DNA from: Planctomycetaceae bacterium
GTDB taxonomy: Bacteria; Planctomycetota; Planctomycetia; Planctomycetales; Planctomycetaceae
DNA: 64,000 bases
Reading direction: 5' to 3'
Assembly (NCBI GenBank): GCA_020850695.1
Contig: JADZEF010000021.1
Location: 1-64,000, forward strand
Both the position numbers and the translations under genes were made by a program. Positions 8,854 to 19,174 of the stretch are shown here, in pieces. How positions within the stretch are numbered: position 1 is the stretch's first letter; every line of letters begins with the position of its first letter. The notes below the pieces were generated by a model. The model was given only the letters and a program-made list of their open reading frames with translations. It was not told where the DNA came from and did not search any database.

Positions 8854-10782
8854 CTATAGCCGCGACGTTTCTCGTCGGAGCGGCGTTGCGGCATCCGCAG
8901 GAGACTTCGCCCCGATCGAATCGAGCAAGTCGCGGAGCACGTCGAAGGGCACCGGTTTCGCAAAGTGATGATCGAATCCCGCTTCCCGCGACAACCGGCG
9001 ATCATCCTCTTTGTCCCAGCCCGTCAGGGCGATCAACACAAGATCGCGGTTGCGTGCGTTTGCGCGGAATCGCCGGGCGACTTCGAGGCCGCTCATTCCG
9101 GGCATGCCCAGGTCGAGCACGACGGCGTGGGGGTCGAACTCCTCTGCCGCGGCCAGCGCGGACGGACCGTCGAAAACGCTGCGGCACTCAAATCCGCCTC
9201 GGCTGAGCATGATCGTCAGCGTGCGCGCGGCGTCGCAATTGTCGTCGACAACCAGCACGCGTCGAGTCGCCGGCGTTCCATTCTGCGTTGAGTGGTCTGG
9301 CCGGGGTTCGATTCCGCCCGGGACGTGACCGGCGAGCACCGCGAGCCTCACGATGAATTCGGCGCCGCGGCCGGGGCCGTCGCTGCGGGCTTCGACGGTT
9401 CCGCCATGCATCTCGACCAGTGTGCGAACGATGTTCAATCCGAGCCCGAGCCCGCCGCGAGACCGGAAGTGCGGGTCTTCGACCTGTGCGAAGATGTCGA
9501 AAATGTGAGGCAGGGACTCGGCTGGAATTCCGGCGCCTGTATCCCGGACGCTCAATGCCACCTGCCGTCCGTCGCAGGTCGCGGACAACCGGATCTCGCC
9601 TCCCGGATCGGTGAATTTCGCGGCGTTGCTCAGCAGGTTCATCAGCACCTGGACGAGGCGTGCCGCATCCGCCTCAAGCCAGACGTCCTCGTCAGGAATG
9701 CTGATGAGAAGTTGATGCTGGAATTCGTCGATCTGGGGTCGACAGGTCGCAATGGCATCCCGGACGACATCAGCCAGCAGGACGGGAGCGGGACGCAGCT
9801 TCACCTTGCCGGTGTTGATCCGGCTCACGTCGAGCAGATCGTCGACCATCCGCACCATGTGCTCGAGCTGGCGCTGCATGATTTCGAGAATGTCGTCATC
9901 GGACGGGTCGGCCCGCGTCATTCGCAGGAGGTCGAGGCCGCTCCGCAGCGGAGCCAGAGGGTTCCGCAACTCATGAGCCAGTGTCGCGACGAACAAGTCC
10001 TTGCGGCGGTCGGAAGCCCGGATCGCGGCCTCGGCCTGGCGGAGCTCGGTGACGTCGTTGTGGACCTCGGCCACTCCTTCAAGCGTGTCATCTTCTCCCC
10101 GATACAGAATGCAATGGATGGCGACGTTGAGCGGGCGACCGTCCTTCCGCAGCTGCTTCACCTCTCCTCGCCATTGCCGAGTGCGCAGGAGTTCCGCGCG
10201 AATGGCCTCGATCGGTGCGGGAAACTCGGTGCGCAGCAGTTCGTGGATGACGCGTCCCGCGGCCTCGTCGTTGCTCCAGCCGTAGAGCTGTTGCGCGCCT
10301 TCGGTCCAGGTGGTGATCCGCCCCTCGACGTCGCAGAACACGATTCGCGCCGCGCTCAGCGCGTGCGCCTGCTCGCGCATGCGGGCATCGTGCGCCCGCG
10401 TGGCGGCGCGGAGCCGTCTGCGATACTGGCCGGCAAGTCCCATCGCCCCTGTCAGCATCGACAGGCCGAAGAACGTCATCAGTTCCTTGGCCGAGGGAAT
10501 CGCCGGCGGCAGCGGGGCATCGAACCGAAAATGTGAAGCGAACCAGACGGTGAGCGGCATGAGCAGGGCCGGGCCCACGCCGCTGAACCAGCAGCACACG
10601 ACCACGCTCGACAGCGCCAGCACCCCCCCGACGGGGCCATCGAGCGGCGTGTAGGGGATAATGGCGAACAGCGCCGCCACGAACCCGAGCGAAAGAACGT
10701 ACCGTACGATGGTCGCGCGGAGGGGCGTGGCCGTCGCCTGCCGGCCGATCCAGGTTCCAACTCGGGCCGCGGAAAGTTTCAT
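8854..10782 (-). CDS. Hybrid sensor histidine kinase (membrane, PAS, HisKA, HATPase, receiver)
   Basis: The 642-residue product has N-terminal membrane helices of the KdpD/DUF4118 type (about residues 22-115). A PAS domain follows (about 140-245), then HisKA with the phospho-accepting His270 in ATLAHELRNPLAPLR. The ATPase domain has NLLSNAAKF, RDTGAGIP and GGLGLGLNIV (about 370-480). The C-terminal receiver has VLVVDDN and Asp557 in VVLDLGMPGMSG, with the conserved lysine in HHFAKPV. It should autophosphorylate and pass phosphate to its own receiver. No separate response regulator or output gene lies next to it, so the signal and target are unknown. Confidence 0.95.
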   Translation of the reverse strand: MKLSAARVGTWIGRQATATPLRATIVRYVLSLGFVAALFAIIPYTPLDGPVGGVLALSSVVVCCWFSGVGPALLMPLTVWFASHFRFDAPLPPAIPSAKELMTFFGLSMLTGAMGLAGQYRRRLRAATRAHDARMREQAHALSAARIVFCDVEGRITTWTEGAQQLYGWSNDEAAGRVIHELLRTEFPAPIEAIRAELLRTRQWRGEVKQLRKDGRPLNVAIHCILYRGEDDTLEGVAEVHNDVTELRQAEAAIRASDRRKDLFVATLAHELRNPLAPLRSGLDLLRMTRADPSDDDILEIMQRQLEHMVRMVDDLLDVSRINTGKVKLRPAPVLLADVVRDAIATCRPQIDEFQHQLLISIPDEDVWLEADAARLVQVLMNLLSNAAKFTDPGGEIRLSATCDGRQVALSVRDTGAGIPAESLPHIFDIFAQVEDPHFRSRGGLGLGLNIVRTLVEMHGGTVEARSDGPGRGAEFIVRLAVLAGHVPGGIEPRPDHSTQNGTPATRRVLVVDDNCDAARTLTIMLSRGGFECRSVFDGPSALAAAEEFDPHAVVLDLGMPGMSGLEVARRFRANARNRDLVLIALTGWDKEDDRRLSREAGFDHHFAKPVPFDVLRDLLDSIGAKSPADAATPLRRETSRL

Positions 10783-10809
10783 GGGTGATGACGCTGCGCC
10801 CTGTGCGGC

Positions 10810-11793
10810 TCAGAACTCTCCCACGGGGTATCCGTCGTTTCGCGAGAACAGCCGCTGATAGATGCGGTAGTCGGCGCCGCCGTTCGCCCGGTCGAAAGGA
10901 TCGTTCATGGTCGCCGCCGTCCATTGCCGGGCAGAATGATCGATGTGTTCGCTCACGAACCGCACGCTGCCGTCGCACATTCCAAAGTGCGCTCCCCCTT
11001 CGTGCAGGCTGCTGAAGCCCTCCCGTTTCTCGTCGGTCGTGCCGGAGGGGCCCGGATTGAGTCCGCGGTTTCCGTTACGTGCCAGCTTGAGAGTGCAGCA
11101 GGCCGCCCGCGGAAGTTGAAAGTGGCCATACAGCGTCGGATCCCAATGGAAATCGTAATGGATCACTTCGCCGACGAGAAACGTATTCGAGGTCCCATCG
11201 GTGATGTCCCGCAGGCGGCGGGCGGAGTCGCGGCCGAGAATGCCATTGGTCAGCATCTCGTTCATCGCAGTGGCCGGGGCCTCAAAACTATTGCCGAACG
11301 AGCCCCCGTTTCCGCAGTAGTTGGACGTGGCGAATCGCTCGGGAAGGAAGGTGTTCACCGTCGGCGGCAGAAGCGACTTGCGGGTGGCGTCGGACGGGCA
11401 CTGAAAGAGCGCGATGGGCGTCGCGAGCAGATGCGCATGATGCGGGTTGCGCATGGCCAGCGAGAAATTGAAGCCGTTGAACAGCGGCGCCTGGTCGACG
11501 TAGGGGAGCAGCGACGCGGTCCATCCCCAGCCGTCGGAGAGATGCGCCGAGGCCGTGCAGGGGGTGCCGGGGAGGCAGTAATACTGACCGGAGGGAAAAA
11601 TGCCGGAGTTATCGTGGTAGTTGTGCAGGGCCAGCGCGATCTGCTTGATGTTGCTCTTGCACTGCGTGCGCCGAGCGGCCTCGCGGGCCTGTTGCACGGC
11701 GGGGAGCAACAACGCGACAAGTATCGCGATGATGCTGACGACGACGAGCAACTCGATGAGCGAGAAGCCGCACCGAAAAGTCGAGTGCCGCAT
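10810..11793 (-). CDS. DUF1559 protein with pilin-type N-terminal methylation motif
   Basis: The start at 11793 gives MRHSTFRCGFSLIELLVVV, a short leader before a type-IV-pilin-like cleavage site and hydrophobic helix. The helix is followed by the planctomycete hallmark [17 protein letters not shown]. The C-terminus carries the family's H-x-G-G...F-x-D-G-S-V motif (HEGGAHFGMCDGSVRF). DUF1559 proteins are exported pseudopilin-like proteins found in many copies in planctomycetes; their function is not settled. The frame extends upstream to 11835, but the added residues are not family-like. Confidence 0.92.
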   Translation of the reverse strand: MRHSTFRCGFSLIELLVVVSIIAILVALLLPAVQQAREAARRTQCKSNIKQIALALHNYHDNSGIFPSGQYYCLPGTPCTASAHLSDGWGWTASLLPYVDQAPLFNGFNFSLAMRNPHHAHLLATPIALFQCPSDATRKSLLPPTVNTFLPERFATSNYCGNGGSFGNSFEAPATAMNEMLTNGILGRDSARRLRDITDGTSNTFLVGEVIHYDFHWDPTLYGHFQLPRAACCTLKLARNGNRGLNPGPSGTTDEKREGFSSLHEGGAHFGMCDGSVRFVSEHIDHSARQWTAATMNDPFDRANGGADYRIYQRLFSRNDGYPVGEF

Positions 11794-12148
11794 GATGTCT
11801 CCGGCCCAGCTCCCGCGGAATGCATGCACCTCCAACGCATTGAATGAGGTCAGTTTAGTGGATGCCGGAAGAGCGACAACCGCAGTGGGGTCGGGAGATT
11901 TCTGGCGACAGTATCAGGGTGCGGACTAACTCTTCAGAAGCCACGAAACGCTAAGTGGCTGGGCGACGGTTTCTCCCCGCGTCAAACCGTATGGCGCCGG
12001 CTTGCGACTCGCCCGAGGCCATAGTCACCTTCCCGCAGACAGTCGATCGGACTCCGGGCACGGCCGGTCTGTCGAGATTCCCGGTCCGCCGGAGAGCCAC
12101 CCTCACGGCACAGCTCCGGCAAGTCGGCGCGCAGCTCCCATGGGCGCT

Positions 12149-12619
12149 TCAATCGCGGAAATCGATGTCGACGGTGTTGAGACCCGGCTTCAGAGTGATT
12201 GTCTTTCCGCTGGTCGCGGGGTTCTGGAACTTCGTGGGAACATCGAACTTCTCGCGGACGGGAGCCGGAGTCCCCGGCTTCCGCTGCTCGGGAATGGGGG
12301 GGCTGACATAGACGCTGTAATCCCCCGTCTCCAGTGAGTCGGAGATGGTGAACTTGCCGTCCTGAATGACTCCGAGCGCCCCGACCCCTTGCTTCGACAG
12401 GACGTTCAGGTTGCCGCTCGAAATCAGGGTGCCGGCGTGCGAGACCGTCCCGGACAGAGTCCCCGACGGTTTCTTTGTTTCTCCGCAACCGGCAGCCAGC
12501 AGAGCCAGAACCAGCGCAGCGGTCAGTGGCCGCCAGCAAAGGAAGTGACCGCCAGGAGTCGCCGCAGGGGCGGATGGTCCGGGAGGACGCGACAACTGAG
12601 GAGCCGCCTCACGGAACAT
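12149..12619 (-). CDS. Small lipoprotein, carboxypeptidase-regulatory-like fold
   Basis: The ATG at 12619 overlaps the end of the upstream DUF1559 gene by 11 bp, which suggests translational coupling. The N-terminus has a hydrophobic stretch ending [10 protein letters not shown], a lipobox with the modified cysteine. The mature part ([22 protein letters not shown]...[21 protein letters not shown]) reads as a single transthyretin/carboxypeptidase-regulatory-like beta domain. Such lipoproteins commonly follow DUF1559 genes in planctomycetes, suggesting the pair works together at the cell envelope. The start is chosen by coupling; the frame extends to 12736 but only inside the neighbour. Confidence 0.82.
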   Translation of the reverse strand: MFREAAPQLSRPPGPSAPAATPGGHFLCWRPLTAALVLALLAAGCGETKKPSGTLSGTVSHAGTLISSGNLNVLSKQGVGALGVIQDGKFTISDSLETGDYSVYVSPPIPEQRKPGTPAPVREKFDVPTKFQNPATSGKTITLKPGLNTVDIDFRD

Positions 12620-13592
12620 CGGACACCACCTGACCGTCGTTGCGGACGCAGATCTTCTGGAACGTCTGGAAGTTGATGTTGTCGCTAATGAAATGGACCG
12701 AGCCATCGGTGTAGAGGGCCGTGATGCCGCCGACATGCTCCGAATTCAGAATCGAGTTCCCCATGTAGGTCGCATTCGCCCCCGCCGGAGCCGACTTTGA
12801 GTTGTTTGCATAGGCCACGCACGTCAGCCCCATGCCCCACAGGTCGGGGGTGTTTGAACTGGTCATCTCTTCGACCTTGTAGGTGGAAGTGACGCCGCCC
12901 CACGGCGTGTAATAACCGTTCCGCAGATCCTGCGTTCCCACGCGGCCCGACTGCTCGCCGACGATCATCGTATTCGATGTCCCGTCCGAGCACTCCGCAA
13001 TACGCGTGGTCCGGTTCGCGACCAGCAGTCCGGTTCCCGACCACCATCCGCCGTAGTTCGACGGGAAGGTTGCTCCCGTCGCCCCATTCGGATCGGGGTA
13101 GGCGCCCATGATTCCCTGGTAGGACGAAACCTGGTGGTTGTAGTTGGTCCACCACGTCACCCAGGCGTCCGGCTGGGTGTCCTGCGCGGTCGCCGACGCG
13201 CACCGGAAGACCGGCAGCACGAGATTCCGCAATTCCACCGGGTTGTAAACGTCGTTCACGTTCAGCTTGTTGTAGACCGTAGCCTGATCCAGATACGGAA
13301 AGAGTTCCACCTTCCAGTTCGCATAGGACACCGAGTTGCCGCGCTGCCCCATGGGGAAGGTCTTGTAGGTGCTCTCGAAGTTATGGAGCGCCAGGCCGAT
13401 CTGCTTCATGCTGTTGCGGCACTGCGTCCGACGAGCGGCCTCCCGCGCCTGCTGAACGGCCGGCAGGAGCAGCGCGATCAGGATCGCAATGATGGCGATC
13501 ACGACAAGCAGTTCGATCAGCGTGAAAGCCATCCGCCGCCGTTGTCTGAAGGACCCTCGTGCCGGCCGAGACTGAAACGGGCACTTGTTCAC
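12609..13592 (-). CDS. DUF1559 protein with pilin-type N-terminal methylation motif
   Basis: The start is set at the GTG at 13592 because GGGGA lies four bases upstream; the ATG at 13532 ([17 protein letters not shown]) is the alternative and has only a weak site. The pilin-like helix is followed by [17 protein letters not shown]. The C-terminus has the family motif [20 protein letters not shown]. It belongs to the same family as the 10810-11793 gene and is translationally coupled to the lipoprotein downstream. Export by a type II or type IV pilus-like machine is inferred from the family. Confidence 0.92.
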   Translation of the reverse strand: MNKCPFQSRPARGSFRQRRRMAFTLIELLVVIAIIAILIALLLPAVQQAREAARRTQCRNSMKQIGLALHNFESTYKTFPMGQRGNSVSYANWKVELFPYLDQATVYNKLNVNDVYNPVELRNLVLPVFRCASATAQDTQPDAWVTWWTNYNHQVSSYQGIMGAYPDPNGATGATFPSNYGGWWSGTGLLVANRTTRIAECSDGTSNTMIVGEQSGRVGTQDLRNGYYTPWGGVTSTYKVEEMTSSNTPDLWGMGLTCVAYANNSKSAPAGANATYMGNSILNSEHVGGITALYTDGSVHFISDNINFQTFQKICVRNDGQVVSDVP

Positions 13593-13994
13593 ATGTTCCC
13601 CAAAGAATGAGATAAGACACTGGGATAAATACTGATCATCACTCTTACACAAACTGTTCGCCGATCAAGAGAGATCGGGCGAAGTCCGCAAAGAATGCGC
13701 GCAAAACCTCGCGCCGAAGTACGTTTCGGACCCCATGGCTGGTCGAGTAACGCCCGCCGTTACCGGTTAGACCAAACAACGTGCCCCGACAATCGACACC
13801 GCCGCGCTGTCAGGGCGCATGCGGGTCCTGTCCACTCCCGCGTCGTCGTCGTCGCGCAATCCCCAGGCCCGTGGTGCGGCAAGTTCAGTATTGCCACGAA
13901 GGTCTACGTCGACCGCATTTTCCCGAATGCCCAGCGTTCGACGATCAAAGACTCTCACCAAGGGACAAAAAGGGGCCACCGGACGAAACGGGAG
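13593..13994. other. Intergenic region, nothing recognised
   Basis: This stretch lies upstream of the DUF1559-lipoprotein pair and downstream of the CxxCH protein gene. It should hold the promoter of the pair, but I see no clear -35/-10, repeat or hairpin. The long plus-strand frame here has no coding character. Confidence 0.5.
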
Positions 13995-14603
13995 TCAGGG
14001 GGACGGGCTGGTCGACTCCTCTCGCACGGGAATGCTGATGACCAGCCCCGCATATCGTGGCGTGGTCGGGGGTGGGCCGAAGGTCGTCGCCGCATGGCAG
14101 CTGATGCAGCTTCCCCCCAATACAATCGACCCCGCCCTGCGGTACGATCCGTTGTCAACCCGGTCGAACGAATCCTTGCCGGCCGAGATCGCCCGGGATG
14201 CCAGCCGTTCGAACTCGTCCTGCGGCTCATTGTCGAGGCTCATCGCCTTCGTGTTCGCCGAGATCCACCGCACATCGATGTGCGATTCACGTCCCAGGTC
14301 GGAGAAGATCTCCTGCATCGCCCGGGCGGGGACGGGGTTCCGCTCCTTCTCGCGGTGAAAGTAGTTGCGGTGCAGGGCGTGGAGCGTCGACTCGAAAATG
14401 GCATGCAACTGGGCCGCCTTGTCGCGAGCCGCCTCGAGCGTGACCCGGTCCTTCGAATCGGCCGGGACATTGGCGTCCGCTCTCTTGCGGGGTCGCGGCT
14501 TTTTCTCCCCCGCGGGTGGCTGGGCCTGCGACACATAGGAACCCAGGACGACAGCGCCGACCAACGGGGCAATGACGGTAACAAGCAGGAAACGCCGCAT
14601 CAT
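13995..14603 (-). CDS. Exported DUF3365-like protein with a single CxxCH haem motif
   Basis: The start is the first of two adjacent ATG codons (14603 and 14600), with GGAG just upstream. MMRRFLLVTVIAPLVGAVVLGSYVSQAQ is a signal peptide or anchor. The C-terminal part has the segment FDRVDNGSYRRAGSIVLGGSCISCH, a CxxCH covalent-haem motif in the setting typical of DUF3365/Tll0287-type domains. Members are monohaem periplasmic proteins, sometimes redox or gas sensors. No oxidase or kinase adjoins it. The frame extends upstream to 14720, but that part looks non-coding. Confidence 0.75.
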   Translation of the reverse strand: MMRRFLLVTVIAPLVGAVVLGSYVSQAQPPAGEKKPRPRKRADANVPADSKDRVTLEAARDKAAQLHAIFESTLHALHRNYFHREKERNPVPARAMQEIFSDLGRESHIDVRWISANTKAMSLDNEPQDEFERLASRAISAGKDSFDRVDNGSYRRAGSIVLGGSCISCHAATTFGPPPTTPRYAGLVISIPVREESTSPSP

Positions 14604-14759
14604 CGGCTCCAGAAGGAAGTCGCCACAATCACAGGTCATTCGAGCGTAGGGATCCAGACGAGCCGGAGCAACCCGATGGCTCCGGTCACGCGCAACGGGC
14701 GTAGGAGCGGATTTCTGCATTGCCTGTCGTGGTGGACTTGTGAGACGCGGCGAGCATCA

Positions 14760-14849
14760 CTACGCCTTCGGCGTACAGAGCACTTGTGTTCCCCGTCGTG
14801 TCTCAAAGCTGAAACTGGGCAATTCCTGCAACTAAAACTTACTACGCCC
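14760..14849. repeat. Dispersed ~90-bp repeat, copy 2
   Basis: This copy pairs with the one near 8670-8760. The core 14815-14849 begins CTGGGCAATTCCTGCAAC and ends AACTTACTACGCCC. To its left both copies carry GCCTT-x-GGCGTAC and GTCTCAA. It sits just upstream of the CxxCH protein gene. Confidence 0.7.
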
Positions 14850-15349
14850 CGCTCAACAGAGAGCGGCGCCCCCGCTCCGTATGCGGCCTCGGATCTCGTG
14901 AAACAGGGAGAATTCCGGTAGGAGGGTCTTTCCCAGGGGCATCCGGAGTGGCACAATGCAGATGTCAGTGGAACTGTGGCGTTGATGCGGCGATTGTCGC
15001 ATGACGATCGCCGATGTTCTTCGCCGGACGCCTTGCCAGGGCGGACCGCGTGATACCCACCGTGCAAGCGGCGCCGGCTTGTTCTGACGGTGACCCTGAC
15101 CCGGCTACCCGCCGGGCCGAAAGGCCGTCAACCGGCTTTCGATGCTCTCGGGTCTGGAAAGCCAGGCCCCCGGTCGTCCGATGTGCGCCCCCACTACGGC
15201 TGCCAGTGTGTTGTGCGGCTCCGTTGCGCGATGCCTGGCCGCGGCGTGCGTGGTTCTCCTCCGACCGCGAAATGGGCAAGCGACGTGTCGTCGTAGCGGC
15301 TGTTGGTGCGCTTGCGAACGAGCGTGGGCAAGGTCATCGCACCACTCTG

Positions 15350-15445
15350 CGTGAATTCACGCCAGGGGACTGGCGTGCCACTCTGTGGCTTCCCGCCGGG
15401 CCTGGGGCGCCACAGTGTGGCACGCGACTCCGTCGCGTGAATCGA
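15350..15445. repeat. Mirrored-arm element 3 (CACGCGA-type arms)
   Basis: The left arm, 15356-15381, reads TTCACGCCAGGGGACTGGCG then TGCCAC. The right arm, 15416-15441, reads TGTGGCACGCGACTCCGTCG then CGTGAA, close to the reverse complement of the left. Each arm is itself a small palindrome. Related arms occur at 22845-22998. Confidence 0.75.
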
Positions 15446-15648
15446 TGCGATCGGGTTCACCAACGCCGGTCATCGCGCCGCCATTCCGAAATGTCTTTCC
15501 GTGTCCGGCCCGGAGCCGTGCGCTGCGGCCCCGAGCCGGCGTTGTCGAGTTTCACCTTCGGCCCGTGTCCTGTGGAGCGACGGCCGCCTGCGGGCGCCGT
15601 CATGGGACGCGGTCCGGCGGGCCTTCTGTGACCAGGAGTCGATGATCG

Positions 15649-17610
15649 ATGTCCACCGCGGAACTACTCAGCACTGAGGTCTCCGTCGACGCACACGCCA
15701 ACGACAAGCCGGTGGAGACGGTCGACACCGTCGTCATCCGCTTCTGTGGCGACAGCGGCGACGGCATGCAGCTCGCCGGAACGCAGTTCACCAACGTCTC
15801 GGCCATCTTCGGGAACGATGTGAGCACGCTGCCGGACTTTCCCGCCGAGATCCGGGCGCCGGCCGGCTCGCCGTTCGGCGTGAGCGGCTTCCAGGTCAGC
15901 TTCTCCGATCACGATATCTTCACGCCGGGCGACGTCGTCGACACGCTGGTCGCCATGAACCCCGCGGCCCTTAAGACTAACCTGGGCGACCTCAAGCGGG
16001 GCGGCACGCTGATCGTCAACTCCGATGCGTTCGACAAGAGCAACCTGTCGAAGGCCGGCTTCGCGACGAACCCGCTCGAGGACGAGAACTATCTCAAGGG
16101 GTATCACGTCCACAAGGTGCCGATGACGCGGCTCAACCGCGATGCGGTGGAAGGGCTCGGGCTGTCGCAGCGCGAGGCCGATCGCTGCCGCAACTTCTTC
16201 GCCCTCGGCCTCGTCTTCTGGCTCTACGAGCGGGATGCCACGCCGACGATCGACTGGCTCAAGTCGAAGTTCGCCAAGAGCCCGACCATCGCCGAGGCGA
16301 ACATCCGCGCGATCAAGGGGGGCCAGAATTACGGCCACTCGACCGAAGCCTTCACGGTCCATTACCGCGTCGCCCCGGCCAAGCTGCCGCCGGGCGAATA
16401 CCGGAAGATCACCGGCAACGAAGCGGTCGCCCTCGGTCTGGCGACGGTCGCGAAGCTCGCGGGAAAGACGCTCCTTTATTCCGGCTACCCCATTACGCCG
16501 GCGAGCGACATCCTGCACGAGCTGTCGAATCTCAAGCACTTCGGCGTGCGGACGTTCCAGGCGGAAGATGAAATCGCCGCCATGGCCGCCACGTGCGGCG
16601 CAGCGTTCGCTGGAGAGCTCGCCGTCACCGCCAGCTCGGGCCCCGGCATCTGCCTCAAAGGCGAGGCGATGGGCCTGGGCATGATCACCGAGCTGCCGAT
16701 GGTCATCATCGACGTCCAGCGCGGCGGCCCCAGCACCGGCCTGCCGACGAAGACCGAGCAGTCCGACCTGCTGCTGGCGATGTTCGGACGCAACGGCGAA
16801 TCGCCGCTGCCGATCGTCGCGGCCGCCACGCCGGGCGACTGCTTCACCATGATTCAGGAGGCCTTCCGGATCGCGGTCGAATTTATGGTCCCCGTCATCT
16901 TCCTCTCGGACGGCTATATCGCGAACGGGGCCGAACCATGGCGGATTCCGAAGCTCTCCGAACTGAAGCCGATCAACGTCCAGCATTGTGATAAACCGAA
17001 CGGTCCGGAGGGGGAGTATCTGCCTTACCTGCGGAACGAACGTCTGGCGCGGCCCTGGGCCGTCCCCGGAACACCAGGTCTCGAGCACCGCATCGGCGGG
17101 CTTGAAAAGTCGGACATCACCGGCCACGTCGATTACGCCCCCCCCAACCACGAGCACATGACGTTCACGCGGGCGCGGAAAGTGGCGGGAATCGCCGATT
17201 TCATCCCCCCGCAGGAAGTCGAAGGCCCCGAAACGGGAGACCTGCTCGTCATCAGTTGGGGAGGGACTTACGGGACGGTCCGGACCGCTGTCCGCGAGAT
17301 GGGGACCAAAGGGCACGCCGTGGCTCATTGCCACTTGCGGTACATGAATCCCTTCCCGCGAAACCTGGGTGAGATTCTCAAGCGCTACAAGAAGGTCCTG
17401 GTGCCGGAGCTCAACAGGGGCCAGCTGCGGATGCTGATCCGGTCGCAGTTCCTCGTCGACGCGATCGGCTTCAACAAGATCAAGGGAAAGCCGTTCCTCG
17501 TCAGCGAACTGACCGACCGCATCGCCCGCGTCCTCTCAGGCGAAATCACGTCGGCCACCGAGCCCGCCTACACCCGCGCGACCTACACCCACGCCAAGGG
17601 GGAAGGCTGA
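15649..17610 (+). CDS. korA: 2-oxoacid:ferredoxin oxidoreductase, fused gamma-alpha subunit
   Basis: The 653-residue length and order are those of KorA-type fusions. A gamma domain (about residues 24-210, starting [20 protein letters not shown]) precedes the alpha pyrimidine-binding domain (from about 235, [18 protein letters not shown], with [16 protein letters not shown]). With the beta subunit it oxidatively decarboxylates a 2-oxoacid, probably 2-oxoglutarate, to the CoA thioester, reducing ferredoxin and using thiamine diphosphate. AGGAG lies ten bases before the ATG. The partner beta gene follows 327 bp downstream, an unusually long gap that contains a repeat element. Substrate assignment is by family resemblance only. 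Confidence 0.93.
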   Translation: MSTAELLSTEVSVDAHANDKPVETVDTVVIRFCGDSGDGMQLAGTQFTNVSAIFGNDVSTLPDFPAEIRAPAGSPFGVSGFQVSFSDHDIFTPGDVVDTLVAMNPAALKTNLGDLKRGGTLIVNSDAFDKSNLSKAGFATNPLEDENYLKGYHVHKVPMTRLNRDAVEGLGLSQREADRCRNFFALGLVFWLYERDATPTIDWLKSKFAKSPTIAEANIRAIKGGQNYGHSTEAFTVHYRVAPAKLPPGEYRKITGNEAVALGLATVAKLAGKTLLYSGYPITPASDILHELSNLKHFGVRTFQAEDEIAAMAATCGAAFAGELAVTASSGPGICLKGEAMGLGMITELPMVIIDVQRGGPSTGLPTKTEQSDLLLAMFGRNGESPLPIVAAATPGDCFTMIQEAFRIAVEFMVPVIFLSDGYIANGAEPWRIPKLSELKPINVQHCDKPNGPEGEYLPYLRNERLARPWAVPGTPGLEHRIGGLEKSDITGHVDYAPPNHEHMTFTRARKVAGIADFIPPQEVEGPETGDLLVISWGGTYGTVRTAVREMGTKGHAVAHCHLRYMNPFPRNLGEILKRYKKVLVPELNRGQLRMLIRSQFLVDAIGFNKIKGKPFLVSELTDRIARVLSGEITSATEPAYTRATYTHAKGEG

Positions 17611-17619
17611 ACCATAGCA

Positions 17620-17838
17620 GAAGGCATTTTTTCACCACGGAGTCACGGAGACACGGAGAGAAGCAAGAGACCCTGAGGGGCCGAACTCTCGTCACCTGAC
17701 CCGGACTCAATCGCGTGGATTTGGGGAACAAGCAGACGTCACATCCCGCGAGTGAATGGGTCAGACGAGATCGAAGCCAGAAATGCGATTCTTTGCCTTT
17801 CTCAGTGACTCCGTGTCTCCGTGGTGAAACTTGCCTTG
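17620..17838. repeat. Mirrored-arm stutter element 4, between korA and korB
   Basis: The left arm starts AAGGCATTTTTTCACCACGG and continues with AGTCACGGAGACACGGAG. The reverse complement of the right arm starts AAGGCAAGTTTCACCACGG and continues with AGACACGGAGTCACTGAG. The CACGGAGA units appear in swapped order, as though shuffled or slipped. It occupies most of the korA-korB gap. Confidence 0.85.
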
Positions 17839-17937
17839 CCTTATGAATATGCCTCAACCGCGTCGCGATTGCCGACGGGACTCGGAAACCCTCGAACTCT
17901 CCTCGACTCAACGTCGAATCACTCAGGAATCCCTGCC

Positions 17938-18957
17938 ATGACTGTCGACCTGCCCGTCCTCACTCCCAAAGACTTCGCCAGCGACCAGGAGATTCGGTGG
18001 TGCCCGCGGTGCGGGGATTACTCGATCCTGGCCCAGATGAAGAAGGTTCTGCCGACGCTCGGCATTCCGCGCGAAAAGTTCATGTTCGTCTCGGGGATCG
18101 GCTGCTCCAGCCGCTTCCCGTATTACATGAGCACCTATGGCTTCCACAGCATCCACGGCCGCGCCCCGGCCGTCGCGACGGGAATCAAGCTGACGCGGCC
18201 CGACATGCAGGTGTGGGTCATCACGGGCGACGGCGACTCGCTGTCGATCGGCGGCAACCACCTCATGCACGCGATCCGCCGCAATCTCGACATCAAGATC
18301 GTGCTGTTCAACAACCAGATCTACGGACTGACCAAGGGGCAGTACTCACCGACGAGCCCCCTCGGCGCCCGCACCAAGAGCACGCCGTACGGCTCGGTCG
18401 ACAATCCGCTCACCCCGGTGTGCGTGGCGATCGGCTCCGAAGCGACGTTCGTCGCCCGCTCGGTCGACGTCGACATCAACCACCTCACGATGGTCCTCGA
18501 ACGCGCCGCCCGCCATAAGGGGACCGCCTTCGTCGAGGTCTACCAGGATTGCAACGTCTTCAACAACGGCGCGTTCGCGTACGTCTCGAAGAAGGACACC
18601 AAGGACGAAAGCGCCATCTACCTCGAGCACGGCAAGCCGCTGATCTTCGGCAAGAACCGCGACAAGGGGATCCGCGTCAACGAAGGAAACCGTCCCGAGA
18701 TCGTCCCGCTCGGCGGCGACATCAAGGAAGACGATCTCCTGTTCCACGACGAGCGGGCGACCGAGCCGAGCCTCGCGTTCCTGCTGGCCCGGATGCGTCA
18801 CCCCGAGTTCCCCGAGCCGATGGGAGTCTTCCGCGCCGTCGACCGCCCGACGTATGATGAAGCGGTCAATCGCCAGATGCTCGATCAGTTGGAAACGAAA
18901 GGCCCCGGCGACCTCGACAAGCTGTTCCACGCCGGAGACACATGGACGGTGACCTAA
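17938..18957 (+). CDS. korB: 2-oxoacid:ferredoxin oxidoreductase, beta subunit
   Basis: The 339-residue product carries thiamine-diphosphate signatures: CPRCGDYSILAQMKKVL, SGIGCSSRFPYYM and the GDGDSLSIGGNH block that binds the cofactor's metal and diphosphate. FVEVYQDCNVFN follows, as is usual in KorB. It pairs with korA to form the catalytic enzyme. The ATG at 17938 begins MTVDLPVLTPKDF; the upstream in-frame extension to 17821 is derived from the repeat element and is rejected. Ferredoxin was not found nearby. Confidence 0.94.
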   Translation: MTVDLPVLTPKDFASDQEIRWCPRCGDYSILAQMKKVLPTLGIPREKFMFVSGIGCSSRFPYYMSTYGFHSIHGRAPAVATGIKLTRPDMQVWVITGDGDSLSIGGNHLMHAIRRNLDIKIVLFNNQIYGLTKGQYSPTSPLGARTKSTPYGSVDNPLTPVCVAIGSEATFVARSVDVDINHLTMVLERAARHKGTAFVEVYQDCNVFNNGAFAYVSKKDTKDESAIYLEHGKPLIFGKNRDKGIRVNEGNRPEIVPLGGDIKEDDLLFHDERATEPSLAFLLARMRHPEFPEPMGVFRAVDRPTYDEAVNRQMLDQLETKGPGDLDKLFHAGDTWTVT

Positions 18958-18988
18958 TGGTCGTCTTTGCTCCGCGATAGAACGCGCA

Positions 18989-19022
18989 GCACCCCGGCTG
19001 CGGCCTTGAGCAGCCGGGGTGC
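18989..19022. terminator. Perfect 12-bp hairpin, repeat copy 1 (likely korB terminator)
   Basis: GCACCCCGGCTG pairs perfectly with CAGCCGGGGTGC across a ten-base loop, 32 bp past the korB stop. There is no T-run, so if it terminates it is not a classical intrinsic terminator. An almost identical hairpin lies at 56348-56381. Confidence 0.6.
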
Positions 19023-19174
19023 CGAAGCAAGCGACGCCCGGAATCTCCAAGCATCAAGTTCCCCTCCTTCATTTTCCGCTCGCTGATTGATTCGGCACCC
19101 AGGGTGCCCAAAGCTGCACACTGGGTGCTGTCCGCGCGCGATCGCACGAGCGCGCCTCACAACAAACCCGCACG

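Larger units (their letters stand above)
14604..15648. other. One-kilobase intergenic region with two repeat families
   Basis: No frame here has convincing protein character. It contains the second copy of the ~90-bp repeat (about 14760-14849) and a mirrored-arm element (15350-15445). The last part must hold the korA promoter and the ribosome site AGGAG at 15634-15638. Confidence 0.55.

Noticed and set aside
15014-15631. A 205-codon open frame before korA
   Set aside because: It crosses a mirrored repeat element and has no protein-like pattern or ribosome site.
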